A model generated the notes under the pieces. That model made no database searches and was not told the DNA's origin. It saw only the letters and a list, made by a program, of their open reading frames with translations. Of a stretch of 64,000 nucleotides of DNA, positions 21,258 through 32,879 are shown one piece after another (position 1 is the first letter of the stretch; the number at the start of each line of letters is the position of its first letter). Source of the DNA: Epiperipatus broadwayi (lineage: Eukaryota; Onychophora; Udeonychophora; Euonychophora; Peripatidae); the NCBI GenBank assembly GCA_028023455.1, contig JAQFVV010012476.1, positions 2,837,820 to 2,901,819 on the forward strand. The letters are read 5' to 3'. Made by a program: the position numbers and the translations under genes.

Positions 21258-21341
21258 CTCTAGAACATACTGTGTAAAACTATTGCTGTGAAAAGCAGGG
21301 TTCTGCTAGATAAAAGTCTGGTAATGTCAAGCATTGTTATC

Positions 21342-21440
21342 TGAGAGATCAGTGCAGCTACCTTGCAAGCAAGCAGTTGGTTGCAGACGGTTGTTGTGGG
21401 TTTGCCTCCCGGCCAATGCTATGACATATGAAAAAAAAAG
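21342..21440 (+). repeat. tRNA-derived SINE (family 1)
   Basis: Contains a 'gagatcagtgcagc' A-box-like region, a B-box-like 'gtgggtttgcctccc', then 'ggccaatgctatgacatatg' and a poly-A run. The same order occurs at 59545-59645, so the two are copies of one SINE. Confidence 0.6.
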
Positions 21441-21639
21441 GTCTGGTTATAAAGTAAGTTCTATTTCAATTTATGAAACACTTAATGTTTTTTAGTCATT
21501 AAACCAACTTTTTCAATTAACATATGATTCACAAATGTTAAAGTGATCCACAATTTTAAAATGGCATCCATGATAGAAAAATAAGGTTAACAACATTGCT
21601 GCTTCATCAACGTATTTTTCCATATATAAACTTTATTAA

Positions 21640-22150
21640 CTAATAGATGCTAGTGTTTAATAAATCCCTATGCAGTGTTGTTCTATTATTCCCAGACTAA
21701 CAATGACAAACTCTCCGTAAAATAATGCCACCAGTGCAAGCCATAGTAAACCATTGGATGCAAGAAGGTTTATGCATGAAACCCCTATCTAATATCTACC
21801 CAACCAATATCCCCAGATTAGTTTATAGCTTGTGACTTTCATCAGTGAGGAAACTTTGGATTTTGGAATAAGACACTTGGATCTTTAGAATCTAAGGCAT
21901 TTTCTTTCTGCCATTCATCCATCACTTCTCTCTTGTTTTAACTATCAAGCTATACACCTAAATTTAAAAGCATATAAATGCTTTCAATTTAAGCCATTAT
22001 GTTCACATAGTTATTCTAAAAGTTCAAGTGTGCTGCTTCAAGATCTGAAGATCCTCACTGATGAAAGCTATAAACTTGAACTAAACTGTGATATTGGATA
22101 GGATAATACTGGATAATGATTTATTAAGCACTATAATCTGGGAAGGGTTA
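21640..22150. mobile_element. FB/FB-long fold-back with two hammerhead-like blocks
   Basis: The left arm holds 'aaactctccgtaaaataatgcca' (21710) and a minus-strand block CUGAUGAAAGUCACAAGC... near 21826-21862; the right arm holds a plus-strand CUGAUGAAAGC at about 22060. Both lack an intact GAAA or stem II. The 5' flank also shows an FB-long start ('gatgctagtgtttaataaatccc'), so this is a mosaic. Confidence 0.55.
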
Positions 22151-22479
22151 CAACAGTTTGCATAGAAATGGGAGAAAAGAAAATGAATCTATAATTTTTT
22201 TATGCTTTTGCATAATGTGTTTAATGCAGAGACTGTAAATTTATTTATACTTGTAAAATAATTAGATTGCATGAGACTATTTGTATTTTATGATTAGCCA
22301 TTGTTTTAGCATGTTGGGAAGATATTTAAATCTTTAGAAAACTTCATGGTCTGGCTTGCACTTGCAATGGCTATGAGTTTAGTTTTGTTACACTGGGCAA
22401 TGGTTGACAAGTTCATTATGTTTATTATTTATATCTTAACTGTACAGTCTGAATTTATTAAAAATGCATATTACTTAAC

Positions 22480-22600
22480 ATTAAAAACCAGTCAACACTC
22501 AGACAATCCCAATATCAATAACAATCAACAATTTCCAAACTGTTGTCACGGCAACTTCCTTTTAACAATAAGGCTGGAATCCCACTTTTAGTAATGACTA
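22480..22600 (+). repeat. dispersed repeat (see 2245-2345)
   Basis: Copy with 'cagacaatcccaatatcaat', 'tttccaaactgtt' and 'cttccttttaacaataagg'. Matches 23580-23700 in direct orientation. Confidence 0.6.
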
Positions 22601-22769
22601 CTGATCATAAGAACCCTAAAGATTGCAACTTGACTACAGAGATTGAAATTATTGATACAAATTAAATAAACCTCTTTAAACAAGTAAATAAAATCTACTC
22701 TGAATGCAGAATAATAAATAGTCAATACTTATAAACTTCAAATTGCACCCAAAGTATTACTTAAATCAT

Positions 22770-22862
22770 AGGTAATATTTACTAAGGCAATAAACCTAAA
22801 GCATGTGGAGTTCAACCGCACATGCTTTAGGTTTAGTGCATTAGTAAATATTACTTACATAA
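22770..22862. repeat. hairpin at the head of the tandem array
   Basis: 'gtaatatttactaaggcaat' and 'aacctaaagcatgtg' are followed by their reverse complement after a 9-base loop ('gagttcaac' region at about 22809). Confidence 0.7.
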
Positions 22863-23545
22863 TCAATGTGCGTTAAATAAATTTATAATTACAACTTTAA
22901 ATTATCGTAATAAATCTTTCCATTGACTCATTGGAAATCGAAAGATTTCATGAGCACTAATGTATAATAGGAATTGTGGACTTAATCAATGAAGTATTGA
23001 ATAGCTTCATGCTCTCATATCTAACCATTTCAGCTTCACCTATTTATACAAAAGTAGGTTGAAGTAAAGAAGGGTTCCCCTCTTTTCTTCCAATACATAA
23101 GCTTGTGGTTAAGACCTGTAGAGGTCCCTACCTTCACATTTTCAACCACACATGCTTTAAGTTTACTGCCTTAGTAAATATTACTTATGTAAACAATGTG
23201 CATTAAATAAATTTATAATTACAACTTTAAATATCGTAATACATTTCTAACTATAAGATTTCGCAAGCACTAATATATAATAGCAATTGTGGACTTAATC
23301 AGTGAAGTATTGAAATAGCTTCACGCTCTCAGATCTAACCTCTTCAGCTTCACCTATTTATATAGAAAGTAGGTTGAAGTAAAGAAGGGTTCCCCTCTTT
23401 CTTCCAATGTGTAAGTTTGTGGTTAAAAACTGTAGAGGTCCCTATCTTTGCATTTTCAACCGTACATGCTTTAGGTTTATTGCCTTAGTAAACATTACTT
23501 ACGTAATCAATGTGTGTTAAATAAATTTATAATTAAATCATAAGT
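22813..23545 (+). repeat. tandem array of ~320-bp units (two plus a partial third)
   Basis: Units start with 'acatgctttaggttta' at about 22821, 23147 and 23464. Shared blocks include 'gaagggttcccctctttt', 'gtagaggtccctac' and 'gcttcacctatttata'. The first unit is about 325 bp and the second about 317 bp. Divergence is low to moderate, so duplication is fairly recent. Non-coding. Confidence 0.8.
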
Positions 23546-23579
23546 GTAATAATGCTGAAAGCTAAATGGGTTTATAAAT

Positions 23580-23700
23580 AAACATTAAAAATCAGTTAAC
23601 ATTTAGACAATCCCAATATCAATAACGATCAAATTTCCAAACTGTTACCAAGACAACCTCCTTTTAACAATAAGGGTTGAATCCCATCCTTATTATTATT
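23580..23700 (+). repeat. dispersed repeat, second direct copy
   Basis: As 22480-22600; the two copies bracket the tandem array. Confidence 0.6.
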
Positions 23701-23704
23701 ACTT

Positions 23705-24865
23705 ATATAGATACTAAATATTGCAACTTAATGTATATCTTTTTACATGAACTTTTTTTTAAATGTTCGTTTTGTCTTAACTATCAGTTCACTAATAAAA
23801 ATCGAACTATTTTTAAAAATGGTAGATGCATAATTATGCTGTGAAAGTTATCAACACCATAAATTATATAAAACTGGGTAACATTCTTCACAGGATAATG
23901 GAGTTTTTTTTTTTTACTTTTGAAATAATAAATTTCACTTTGAAATAATATATTTTTTTTTATAAGGAAATTCTTTAAGGGATGATAATAAATTAGATAT
24001 CCAACATAATTCTCTGCGGATTTGCAAAGTTTTTTTTTACTTTCAAATAATAATAATAACGTTACATATTAATGAACTTTGTTTAAGCCTTCTACAGTTT
24101 CTTTCCTTTTTTGCTTTTAACCGGTTGTCTCTTTCCTGATTCAAATTATATAAATGTCTTCTGCACCAACTATTTGTGACCTTTCAATCAATTTATAGAA
24201 TCAAACATATGAAAATTTTTAAAGTGAAGCAACAAATTTATTGGATCTCTCTAAGGTAAAAAGAACTTTTTTACGAAGATGAATAGCTTGCAGCTTATGT
24301 AATCTATCAACAGAGGTCCCTAGCTGCAATATAGAAAAAATGATTGATTTATCGCTATTGCATTACAACGAAAATCCAGACTTTTATTAATTTCTAATGA
24401 ATAGGATGAAAAGAAAAATAGATTTAATTCTGAACCTTATATATATATGCATTTAATATTATATATAAGAAGAATATATCTCAGTATGAAGATGCGAGGG
24501 GGGAGAGCATCAGCATTAATCGAATATTTTTTATTACTTTACAAAGAGTCACTATTTATTTATCGTACATATCTTTTTAAACAGCTTAACTATTAACAAA
24601 AAATTATAAAGGAAGGTGAAGAGATTCCAGCCATAAGATAGATTCATTATAACTTTATTAAGTTGCGGCAGTCATAGATTTGTCAGTCCATTGATTTATA
24701 TTTCTCTACATTTTCATAGATCAATCAATGGCTGTTAAATTCCATTTATGAAGTAGATGAACACCAAGATTATGGATTCCATGAATCTATTGGTGAGATA
24801 CGAACAAGAGACATCTTGGAATGATAAATCTGTTTTTCAATCAATCATTTAAAATGATTAAATGA
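23705..24865. other. no gene recognised
   Basis: A/T-rich, with T runs near 23910 and 23951. One short inverted pair is seen ('ccattgattta' / 'tcaatcaatgg', 24690-24732). Confidence 0.5.
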
Positions 24866-24867
24866 TT

Positions 24868-25002
24868 ACCATGACTCTTCACTGATGAAAGTCACAAGCT
24901 AAAAACTAGTCTGGAAATAATGGATGAGTAGGCACCAGATAGGGATTGTATGCACAAATCTTTTTGCATCCATTGATTGCGAAGGCTTGCACTGGGTGGC
25001 AC
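24868..25002 (+). repeat. FB right arm directly before LINE-A
   Basis: Begins in the hammerhead block (CUGAUGAAAGUCACAAGCU, with GAAA replaced by AAAA), continues through 'ggatgagtaggcaccagatag' and ends at 'gggtggcactac', where LINE-A sequence starts. The left arm is missing. Confidence 0.7.
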
Positions 25003-26612
25003 TACGGTAAGGTTAGCCAATTTGGGAACGGATGAAGCTTTAGTAAATATTATTAAGAAATTATATGAAAATAATTATTATACTTACCAGTTAGGGGATA
25101 TAGAATCAGTTAAAGTTAAAAATGGGGTGGGATTAAGGCAAGGATGCCCTATGTCACCTATTTTGTTTTTGTTGTTTTTGAGTGAAATGGAGAAAGCAAT
25201 AGAAAGACTAGGAAGATGGATAGAGATACCATTAATAGGTGGCAAGGGAGTATATATTTTGTCGGGTCTTTTTTTTTGCAGATGATATCTTTTTGTGTGC
25301 AGAAAGAAGAGAAGATATGGAAATTATGTTGAGGACATGTGCAAGGGTGGGTAAAGAGATGGGGATTAAATTTAGTGAAGAAAAATCAAATATAATGATG
25401 ATTAATACTGGGGAAAGAGAAGATGTAGAATTTTTATTGGGGGATATAAAGTTAAGTGTGGTGGATAGATATAGGTATTTGGGAATCATTTTATGTAATC
25501 AGGAAAATTGCTTGGATGAATGGGAGAAAAAATTGGTAAATGAAGCAAAGAAAAGAAAGGGTTTGGTAAAGAAACTAACAGCATTTTCATATAATAAATA
25601 TGATGTAGCTAGAATGGTATGGAAGGGAGTTGCAGTAGCAGGGTTAATATATGGTAATGATGCATTATGTGTTAGTAAAAGAGTTTTAGATTATTTAGAG
25701 AAAATACAAAGGGAAGTAGGAAGACATGCATTAGATGCAGAGATGTGGATAGCAAAGGAGGCAATTCAAGGAGAAATGGGATGGTCAGGTTTTTATATGA
25801 GAGATGCAAAAAGTAAAATGAAAATGTTTGGTAGGTTGCAATTTATGGATAGTAAAAGAATAGCAAAAATAGTGTTCAATTGGGTTATGAGTAAATGGCA
25901 GGTAACAAGATGGGTGAGAAAGGTAATGCGGTATGCGAAAGATTTTGATAAAGAATTTATATCAGTATACTTGTATAAAAGGTGGGATGATTGTGTTAGG
26001 AGGATTGTTGAGTGTTATAGTGGTAAGGAATGGGATAAAAGAATAGAAGCATTGATAAAAAATAGGGAGTTGGAGAGATGCAGAACTAGTATGGCGGGTA
26101 GGAAGAGTTTAAATATATATAGAAGTAAACGGAATATTGGATGCGACTTAATTTATGATAATAGTAAGGAAAGTAGTTTAATATTTAAGGCTTGAATGGG
26201 ATCTTTAGCAACAAGTGAATATACATGTAAATGGAAAACCATGGATAATTTAGTGTGCAAATTGTGTAAGGAAGGTATAGAAAATATTAGGCACCTGTTG
26301 ATTGAATGTAAATGCTGGAAAGCAGAAAGGGTACAGATAATGAAGTTATGGGAGAATAGACATGAACAAAGTGACTATACAGAACGTGAGTTATTAGTTT
26401 TTATGTTGGGTTTGTGAAGAGATAAGGGGGATTTAGATATAAAGGCCATAGAGTTGACAAAGATTATGTTGTGGAAATGGGATGGAGCAGAATATGGGAA
26501 GACTTAAGAGTGGGTAATGGAGAATAAAATGGCTAACAGGTTTATCTGGGCATAAATGCTGAGATATTCTTGACTTCATTTAAGGAGAAGCCAAATACAT
26601 CACATCACATGG
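25003..26612 (+). pseudogene. LINE-A, 5'-truncated reverse transcriptase and knuckle
   Basis: Begins within the RT fingers-palm region (LANLGTDEALVNIIKKLYENN), then has the conserved GLRQGCPMSPILF box (about 25129-25170) and the catalytic FADDIF box near 25272-25290. A frameshift in the T run at about 25263-25272 separates the two. The frame 25239-26195 then runs through SYNKYDVARMVWKGVAVAG and ends at a TGA at 26193-26195. A second TGA lies at about 26415. Both are CGA in sister copies, so they look like CpG decay. The knuckle CKLCKEGIENIRHLL is at about 26247-26310. The 3' end shows 'aaggagaagcc' and ACATC repeats. Together with the copy at 50750 it defines the protein. Dead copy. Confidence 0.85.
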
Positions 26613-26734
26613 TGTTTTTATGGTTAAAATATATGCAATTGCTTAGATGTTTTAATGGAATAATGTATTTGCATGATTGCAAATGCCCTAATATATTGAG
26701 ATGTCTATGTATTTGTGTGATGTAAATACACAAG

Positions 26735-27605
26735 AGTATTCCAATGAAAAGGTGTCTGGTTCTCCCTCTAAACTATCATCTCTAAATCAATGCAAGTATT
26801 AGATAACAACAGTCCATATATTCACCACAAAAATTTTATGATGCTAGCATATCTGGATAAAGAGCTATGGCATGAAATGTCATTGTGTTTTATACTTTCA
26901 CAGATCATCTTCAATGGTCTGATTACCATCACAAAATGTTGCAAACCACATGAAACATTCTAATGACTCATGTATTCATTGCTATACATGGTTTAAATTA
27001 TTTCAAACATTTCAGTAGCAGTTTTGTACAATTTAAAACAAAAAATTTTATTAGCATGTTGTTCCAACATGGATTAAGTTATGAAAATCACTCATATTTT
27101 GGTCATATCTGATGATCTAGACATGCTAATGCCTTGAAATTTTTGTGGTGAATAGTTAAGCCAGGGGTCCCCAACCCTATGTCTGTGGGCACCATGGTGC
27201 CCGCAGACCATTTTACGTGTGCCTGCCGCTATCCAAACACGATAAAAAATTATTTATCTGATACAAATAAATTTAATTTTTAAAATTTCTTATAAATTAT
27301 TGTATTATATTGTAATCCAATTGTAGGGCATACTATGCTTTTACAGCGTAAAAATATAAACGTTAATTATATGTTAAAATTTTATTTTTGAAATAAATAT
27401 TTTTTGTACATTATATGTATTATTAACAATATCCAACTATAAATTTACCTTAAAAAAATAAATGGTGCCCACCACCTGGCCAGTAGTATAGAATGTGCTC
27501 TTAAGTGCAAAAAGATTGGGGACCCCTGAGTACAACTATGTTACTACATAAAATATGTTGATTGCAGGAGTTTGGATAGAGAGTCAGTGTGCTTTTTACT
27601 GGTGC
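26735..27605. mobile_element. HP hairpin repeat, interrupted by a hAT MITE
   Basis: Inverted arms share 'tcaccacaaaaatttta' (26820) and 'aaatttttgtggtgaata' (27137). Same family as 29485-30005, 39600-40115 and 47040-47515, which have similar order and length (about 0.5 kb). A hAT element is inserted at 27162-27528 and accounts for the extra length. No protein. Confidence 0.7.
27162..27528 (+). mobile_element. hAT MITE (367 bp)
   Basis: Terminal repeats CAGGGGTCCCCAACC and, at the right, TTGGGGACCCCTG are typical of hAT elements. Subterminal inverted blocks 'gggcaccatggtgccc' and 'atggtgcccacc' agree. The host HP copy shows the empty site elsewhere ('aatagctaagctatgttac', about 40019), so the flanks 'agttaagc' and 'agtacaac' are a decayed 8-bp duplication. 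No coding sequence. Confidence 0.85.
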
Positions 27606-27960
27606 ATATTGTGTAAATAGACCTATCAACAATTCCAAAGATAAGATTAATGATGATGATAAAGTTCAATTGGTATATATCCTGGACTGTCAGTTTTGCA
27701 ATGTCAGATACTATGGAAAGGCACATGCAAACTTAAAATGGAGAATCACTCAGCATGCTCATTTATATAATTGAGCTAAATGCAGTAGTGCTTATACCTC
27801 AACTTATAGACCATGAGAAAAAAAAAGGGTATTTCTTTAAACTTGCTGATGCTAAAATCATTTGCCTAGAAAATAATAATAGAAAATGAAAAATAAAGGT
27901 AGCATGGCACATAATTAATTCTCTCCATAAATGTAAGAGCCAATAGCATGCCTCTTAGTA
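27606..27960 (+). pseudogene. Penelope-like GIY-YIG fragment
   Basis: The frame reads VNRPINNSKDKINDDDKVQL, then VYILDCQFCNVRYYGKAHANL (written here with its end at L). This matches the linker and GIY-YIG core of the PLE at 10743-11462 (RLINNSKDKI, VVYKMACP, YYGETWANL). The GET of the core is GKA here. After a stop near 27774 the same frame continues, with further stops, into AKIICLENNN and KIKVAWHII, the conserved C-terminal helix region. Broken. Confidence 0.75.
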
Positions 27961-27964
27961 AGCA

Positions 27965-28420
27965 TTGGCTAATTAATCTAATGACATCTACCTGTTCAGT
28001 CAATTTACACATGCAAGTATGCAAATATATGATAATCAGCGACTAATGTAAGGTGTGTCTATATGCTTGCAGAAATGCTCAGGTATTTGCTATATTCACT
28101 TTAGTCATGCTTTGAAAAAGATACATCATATCAAAAGCCTGGCATAGGATAACAATGCATGTTGCTTTATTCCTACATTTATTACTGTAATACTTGATAA
28201 TTATCTACATACTTTTGTAGAATTTATTTTATTATAAATACACATGTATGCCTTCTGGGAAATAATAAGTTTTGTGAGTTTTTAATATATTTTTTTCTTA
28301 ATTCAAATCTTGAGATATTGCTCATGACAAATTGAGCTACACTATTAAGAAAGAAAACAATTCACAAATAACTTATTTAGTATGAAATATATCAACTTTT
28401 TAAAAAAGTTCATATAAGTT
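27965..28420. other. no gene recognised
   Basis: A/T-rich spacer between the PLE fragment and the palindrome. Confidence 0.45.
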
Positions 28421-28430
28421 TTTTAAATAA

Positions 28431-29336
28431 GTCAATTATTTTATATAGCGCAATGTTTATAGACTGTAATATTTAAACAGCATTAAACTGTTGCACGTGT
28501 GGATTTTAACTATAAAATGAATGAATACTAACACTTCAAACACATGATAAAGTCTTTGGAAAAGATAGAATGGCCATCTATCTTTTCGAACCCAAACGCT
28601 TTTGTATGGGCGAATCTTAAGTATTTGAAAGTGAAAGCGTGAAGATATTAAATAATCACTTTAAATTACTTTTACATGCTTGAATGAATGACACCAGTGA
28701 AATTTACTAGAATTTATGATACGTCATTCTTATTTGAAATTAAATGTATGTAAATAAGTCAATTATTTTATATAGCGTAATGTTTATAAACTGTAATATT
28801 TAACCAGCATTAAACTGTTGCACATGCGCTTTGGATTTTAACTATAAAATGAATGAATACTAAAGTGTTTGGGTTCGAAAAGATATATGGCCATTCTATC
28901 TTTTCCAAATACTTTATGATGTATTTGAAGTGTTAGTATTCATTCATTTTATAGTTAAAATCCAAAGCGCATGTGCAACAGTTTAATGCTGTTTAAATAT
29001 TACAGTTTATAAACATCGCGCTATATAAAATAATTGACTTATTTACATACATTTAATTTCAAAAAAGAATGATGTATCATAAATTCTAGTAAATTTCACT
29101 GGCGTCATTCATTCAAGCATATAAAAGTAATTTAAAGTGGTTATTTAATATCTTCACGCTTTCACTTTCAAACACTTAAGATTCGCCCATACAAAAGCAT
29201 TTGGGTTTGAAAAGATAGATGGCCATTCCATCTTTTCCAAAGACTTTATCATGTGTTTGAAGTGTTGGTATTCATTCATTTTATAGTTAAAATCCAAAGC
29301 ACATGTGCAACAGTTTAATGCTGTTTAAATATTATA
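28431..29336. repeat. 0.9-kb palindrome with nested direct repeat (A-B-A' / A'-B-A)
   Basis: Left half: block A (28431-28600), B (28600-28755), A' (28758-28885). Right half: the reverse complement in mirror order, A' (28905-29040), B (29041-29232), A (29232-29336). A and A' both start 'gtcaattattttatatagcg' and end in a small hairpin around 'atggccat'. The right outer A is cut short. No coding frame beyond short stretches. A transcript would fold into a long near-perfect hairpin. Confidence 0.85.
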
Positions 29337-29484
29337 AGTTTTTTGTAACTCATCTGCAGTTTTTAAAGGTTTGGTTATTAATTCAATGTACCATACCGGA
29401 AGTTATAAAGGGTTACATGTGCACAATTAATACAAACATAAGCACGTACCATTACTATCTCCACCTATATCTATATATACAGGG

Positions 29485-30005
29485 TACCTCAGTGAAAAGG
29501 AGAGTGATTCTCTTGCCAGGGCTTCCCAAAGTGTCATCTTTGAATTAAGGCAAGTGTTACATAATAGTTTAACTATTCACCATAAGAATTTTAAGGCTGC
29601 ATATCTGGATTATGAATTATAACATGAAATGGGGCAATGGGTTTTGTACCTTAATACATTAGATTATGTTTTAAATTGAACAAAACTGCTACTGGAACAT
29701 TTGAAATAATTTAAACTATGTATGGAGAGAAGTCATATGTGGCAAAAATATTTTCAAATGGTTTGCAAGATTTTGTGATGATAGGAAGAGCATGGAAGAC
29801 CATCTATAAAGGTATGAAACACATTGCCATATTTCACATCAAAATTCATGATATAGATTCTATTATCATCTTAAAATGTTGGTGATGAATAACCAAATTA
29901 TGCTACCGTAAAATACATATGTGGATTTAGAGAAGACATTGTAGGCATCTTAGAGAATCAATCATCTTTTTACTGGAACACACTTTATACCTTTAGGATA
30001 TATAT
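29485..30005. mobile_element. HP hairpin repeat
   Basis: Arms share 'ctattcaccataagaatttt' (29573) and 'aaaatgttggtgatgaata' (29873). Start block 'cagtgaaaaggagag' and end block 'tttttactggaacacac' match other HP copies. Confidence 0.65.
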
Positions 30006-30009
30006 TGTA

Positions 30010-31120
30010 ATGGATAATATATATGATGATGAATGAATGCCAGATCAGCTTATGATATTATGTTTTCGATAATGATGTGGGTAATACCAGTGGAATGAAG
30101 AATATGGAGTGAATGCCCACACAATAACTGGTTTCCATATATAAATATGATCTGTAAAAGAGAAGCAGCTGAATAGATAGTACTATGAAAAACCAAGTCA
30201 AAAGTTGTTTAGCAAAGAATTGAATATAAACACTATTGAAAAGTAAAATGAAGAATCAGCTTTTAAGATTCAGATTATCATTAATGGTACTTTTGTTGTT
30301 GTGGACATTTCTTTGGATTAGCAGTCATCATAGTTTAAAACAGTTGAGCAAAAATAAATAGAATTCAGAAGGTGAGTTTCCAACTAACTTCAAAACTTTC
30401 TATAATTACCAAACCCACTTAGCATATCTCTTTGTGAGATGCAGGTGAATGTTCAGACAGGTTCTAACAAATGCAGCTGCCTGTACTAAGTAACATGTAA
30501 AGATCAAAGCAACTTCTTTGTTATTTATTAACAAGGTGAATCAAGTCTCAATTGATCTAAGTAAAAACAGCCATTTTAAAAAAAATCTGAATAGAGGGGG
30601 GTGGGGGGTAATTGATCAATATGACTGGCTTAAAAGTGAGAAATCAAATTAGTAGTAAAGTAATAGCTTTCTTGACTACCCAAATAATGATAGATATCAG
30701 CTACTAAACAAAGATATGCCAAAATTGGCCAGATAAGCCGTAAGTCTTTCACAGGGACAAACACCATTAAGAAATATATAACATGACACAGACATCAATT
30801 ATTTTATGTGGGAATAATGCACAAAGTGAATGTACAAGTGGGAAAGTGCCAACAACAAATATATTCAAGTAGCAATGGTATCTATCTGTCACTCTATCTG
30901 GCACACACAATCTTGTACATTTTAAGGGGGGTTACTACTGGTGCTCCTACCAACATAAATGAGCTTGCTTTATTGCAGTATGCATAGATTTGCCTTATGT
31001 AATATTAATACATTAAATAAATGCGTAAAATATACTAAGAATTTCTAAATATTTCATAAGTAGAAAAAAAATCCAGAACACCAATAATTAAGATAATATA
31101 TAATATCTTGAGTGTTTTGT
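30010..31120. other. no gene recognised
   Basis: A/T-rich with a G-rich run (30597-30609). No repeat family recognised. Confidence 0.45.
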
Positions 31121-31124
31121 AATA

Positions 31125-32192
31125 GAAAACTATGTGATGCAATGCACTACGGCTTCTTCTTTCTCAGAGTTAGGAATCTCTCAGCCACTATGCCCAGAGA
31201 AACCTGTTGGCCACCTTATTTTCCCTTTCCATTTTCCACATTAAGTTTTTCCCATATGGTTCTCTATCCTGCTCCATCCCATTTTCATATTAGCTTGTTC
31301 ATTCTATCACCTTTTATCTAAATCCCCCTCACCTTCTTCCAAACCCAATGCAAAAACCAAGAACCCATTTTTTGTATAATCATTTGTTTTATATTTATTC
31401 TCCCACAACTTCATTATTTGTACCCTTTCTGCTTGTAAGCATTTGCCTTCAATTAACAGATAGGTAATATTTTCTATGCCTTCCTTACATAACTTGCAGA
31501 CTAAATCATCCATATTTTTCCATTCATGGGTATATTCCCTTGTTGTTAACAATACTGTTCAAACTTTAAACAGTAAACTACTTTCCTTGCTATTATCATA
31601 AATTAATTCACACCCTATATTTTGCCTACTTCATATATATATATAAACTTTTTTTACTCTCCATACTAGTTCTCCATGTCTCAACTCCTTATTTCTTATT
31701 AATGCATCTATTCTTCTATCCCATTCTTTGCCACTATAACACTCAACAATTCTCCTAACAATCAGCCCACCTTTTATATAAGTATGCTGGTCTAAATTCT
31801 TTATCCACATCTTCTGCATGCCATACTATCTTTCTTACCCATCTTGTTGCCTGCCTTTTACTCATTACCCAATTAAATACTATTTTGGCTATTCTCTTAT
31901 TATCCATAAACTGTAATCTACCGGACATTTTCATTTTGCTTTTTGCATCTCTCACATAAAAACTTGACCATCCCATTTCTTCTTGAATTGTCTCCTTTGC
32001 CATCCAAATATCTGCACTTAATGCATGTCTTCCTACTTCACTTTGTAAGTAATTTAACACTTCTTTACTAACACATAATGCATCATTATCATATGTCAAC
32101 CCTGCTTCTGCTACTCCTTTTCATATTATTCTAGCTACACCATATTTATTATATGAAAACACTGTTAATTTCTTTATCAGTCCTTTTCTTAT
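31125..32192 (-). pseudogene. LINE-A 3' part, minus strand
   Basis: Starts (3' end) at the 'tgatgcaatgcactacggc' tail side and reads on the minus strand back to a KKRKGLIKKL-like segment at about 32190, where it is truncated. Recognised pieces are the FSYNKYGVARII region, YDNDALCVSKEVLNYLQSEVG (31755-32099, split by indels), the knuckle CKLCKEGIENITYLL (about 31455-31500), and a final LEEGEGDLDKR segment. At least two frameshifts and a stop break it. Confidence 0.8.
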
Positions 32193-32195
32193 TGT

Positions 32196-32302
32196 GAAGT
32201 GATATACTGTAGCTTCTCTTTAAACGAAGTCAAGAATATCTCAGTAATTATACCCAAAGAAACCTGTTAGCTACTTTATTTTACATTCCCCAGTCTAAGT
32301 TT
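32196..32302 (-). repeat. short LINE-A 3' end fragment
   Basis: About 105 bp of the terminal LINE-A sequence ('gtagcttctctttaaacgaa' and onward), truncated at its 5' side, ending next to the TGATG repeats of the following copy. Confidence 0.7.
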
Positions 32303-32795
32303 CCCCATATTATGTGATGTGATGTGATGTATTATGGCTTCTCCTTAAACGAAGTCAAGAATATCTCAGCAATTATGCCCAGATAAACTTGTTAGCCACT
32401 TTCTTTTACATTCCCCACTCTAAATTTACCCATAATCTGCTCTATCCCATTTCCACAACATAATTTTTGTCAACTCTATAACCTTTATATCTAAATCCCC
32501 ATTATCTTTTCCCAAACCTAGCATAAAAACCAATAATTCACTTTCTGTATAATCACTCTTTTCATATTTATTTTTCACAACTTCATTATATGTACCCTTT
32601 CTGTTTTCAAACATTTACATTCAATTAACAAATGCCTAATATTTTCAATTCCTTCCTTACATAATTTACAAAATAAATCACCCATATTTTTCATTTACAT
32701 GTATATTCTTTTGTAGCTAAAGATCCCGTTCGAGCCTTAAACAATAAACTACTTTCCTTACTATTATCATAAATTAACTCACACCTAATATTCTA
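32303..32795 (-). pseudogene. LINE-A 3' part, minus strand, second nested copy
   Basis: The tail 'tgatgtgatgtgatg' (32303-32317) is followed, in plus-strand order, by the reverse complement of the LINE-A end. The minus-strand frame includes VVKNKYEKSDYTESELLVFML and a degraded knuckle region (about 32640-32680). Truncated near 32795. Confidence 0.75.
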
Positions 32796-32879
32796 ATATT
32801 AGCATTACTAATTACAATAGCTCCATCTGTTGGTGTCATTTTCAAACATTGTAGAATAATTTGTTTGAATTTAGTCTTA

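Noticed and set aside
22813-23545. CRISPR-like array
   Set aside because: Only two to three units of about 320 bp without short spaced repeats, in eukaryotic repeat-rich DNA.
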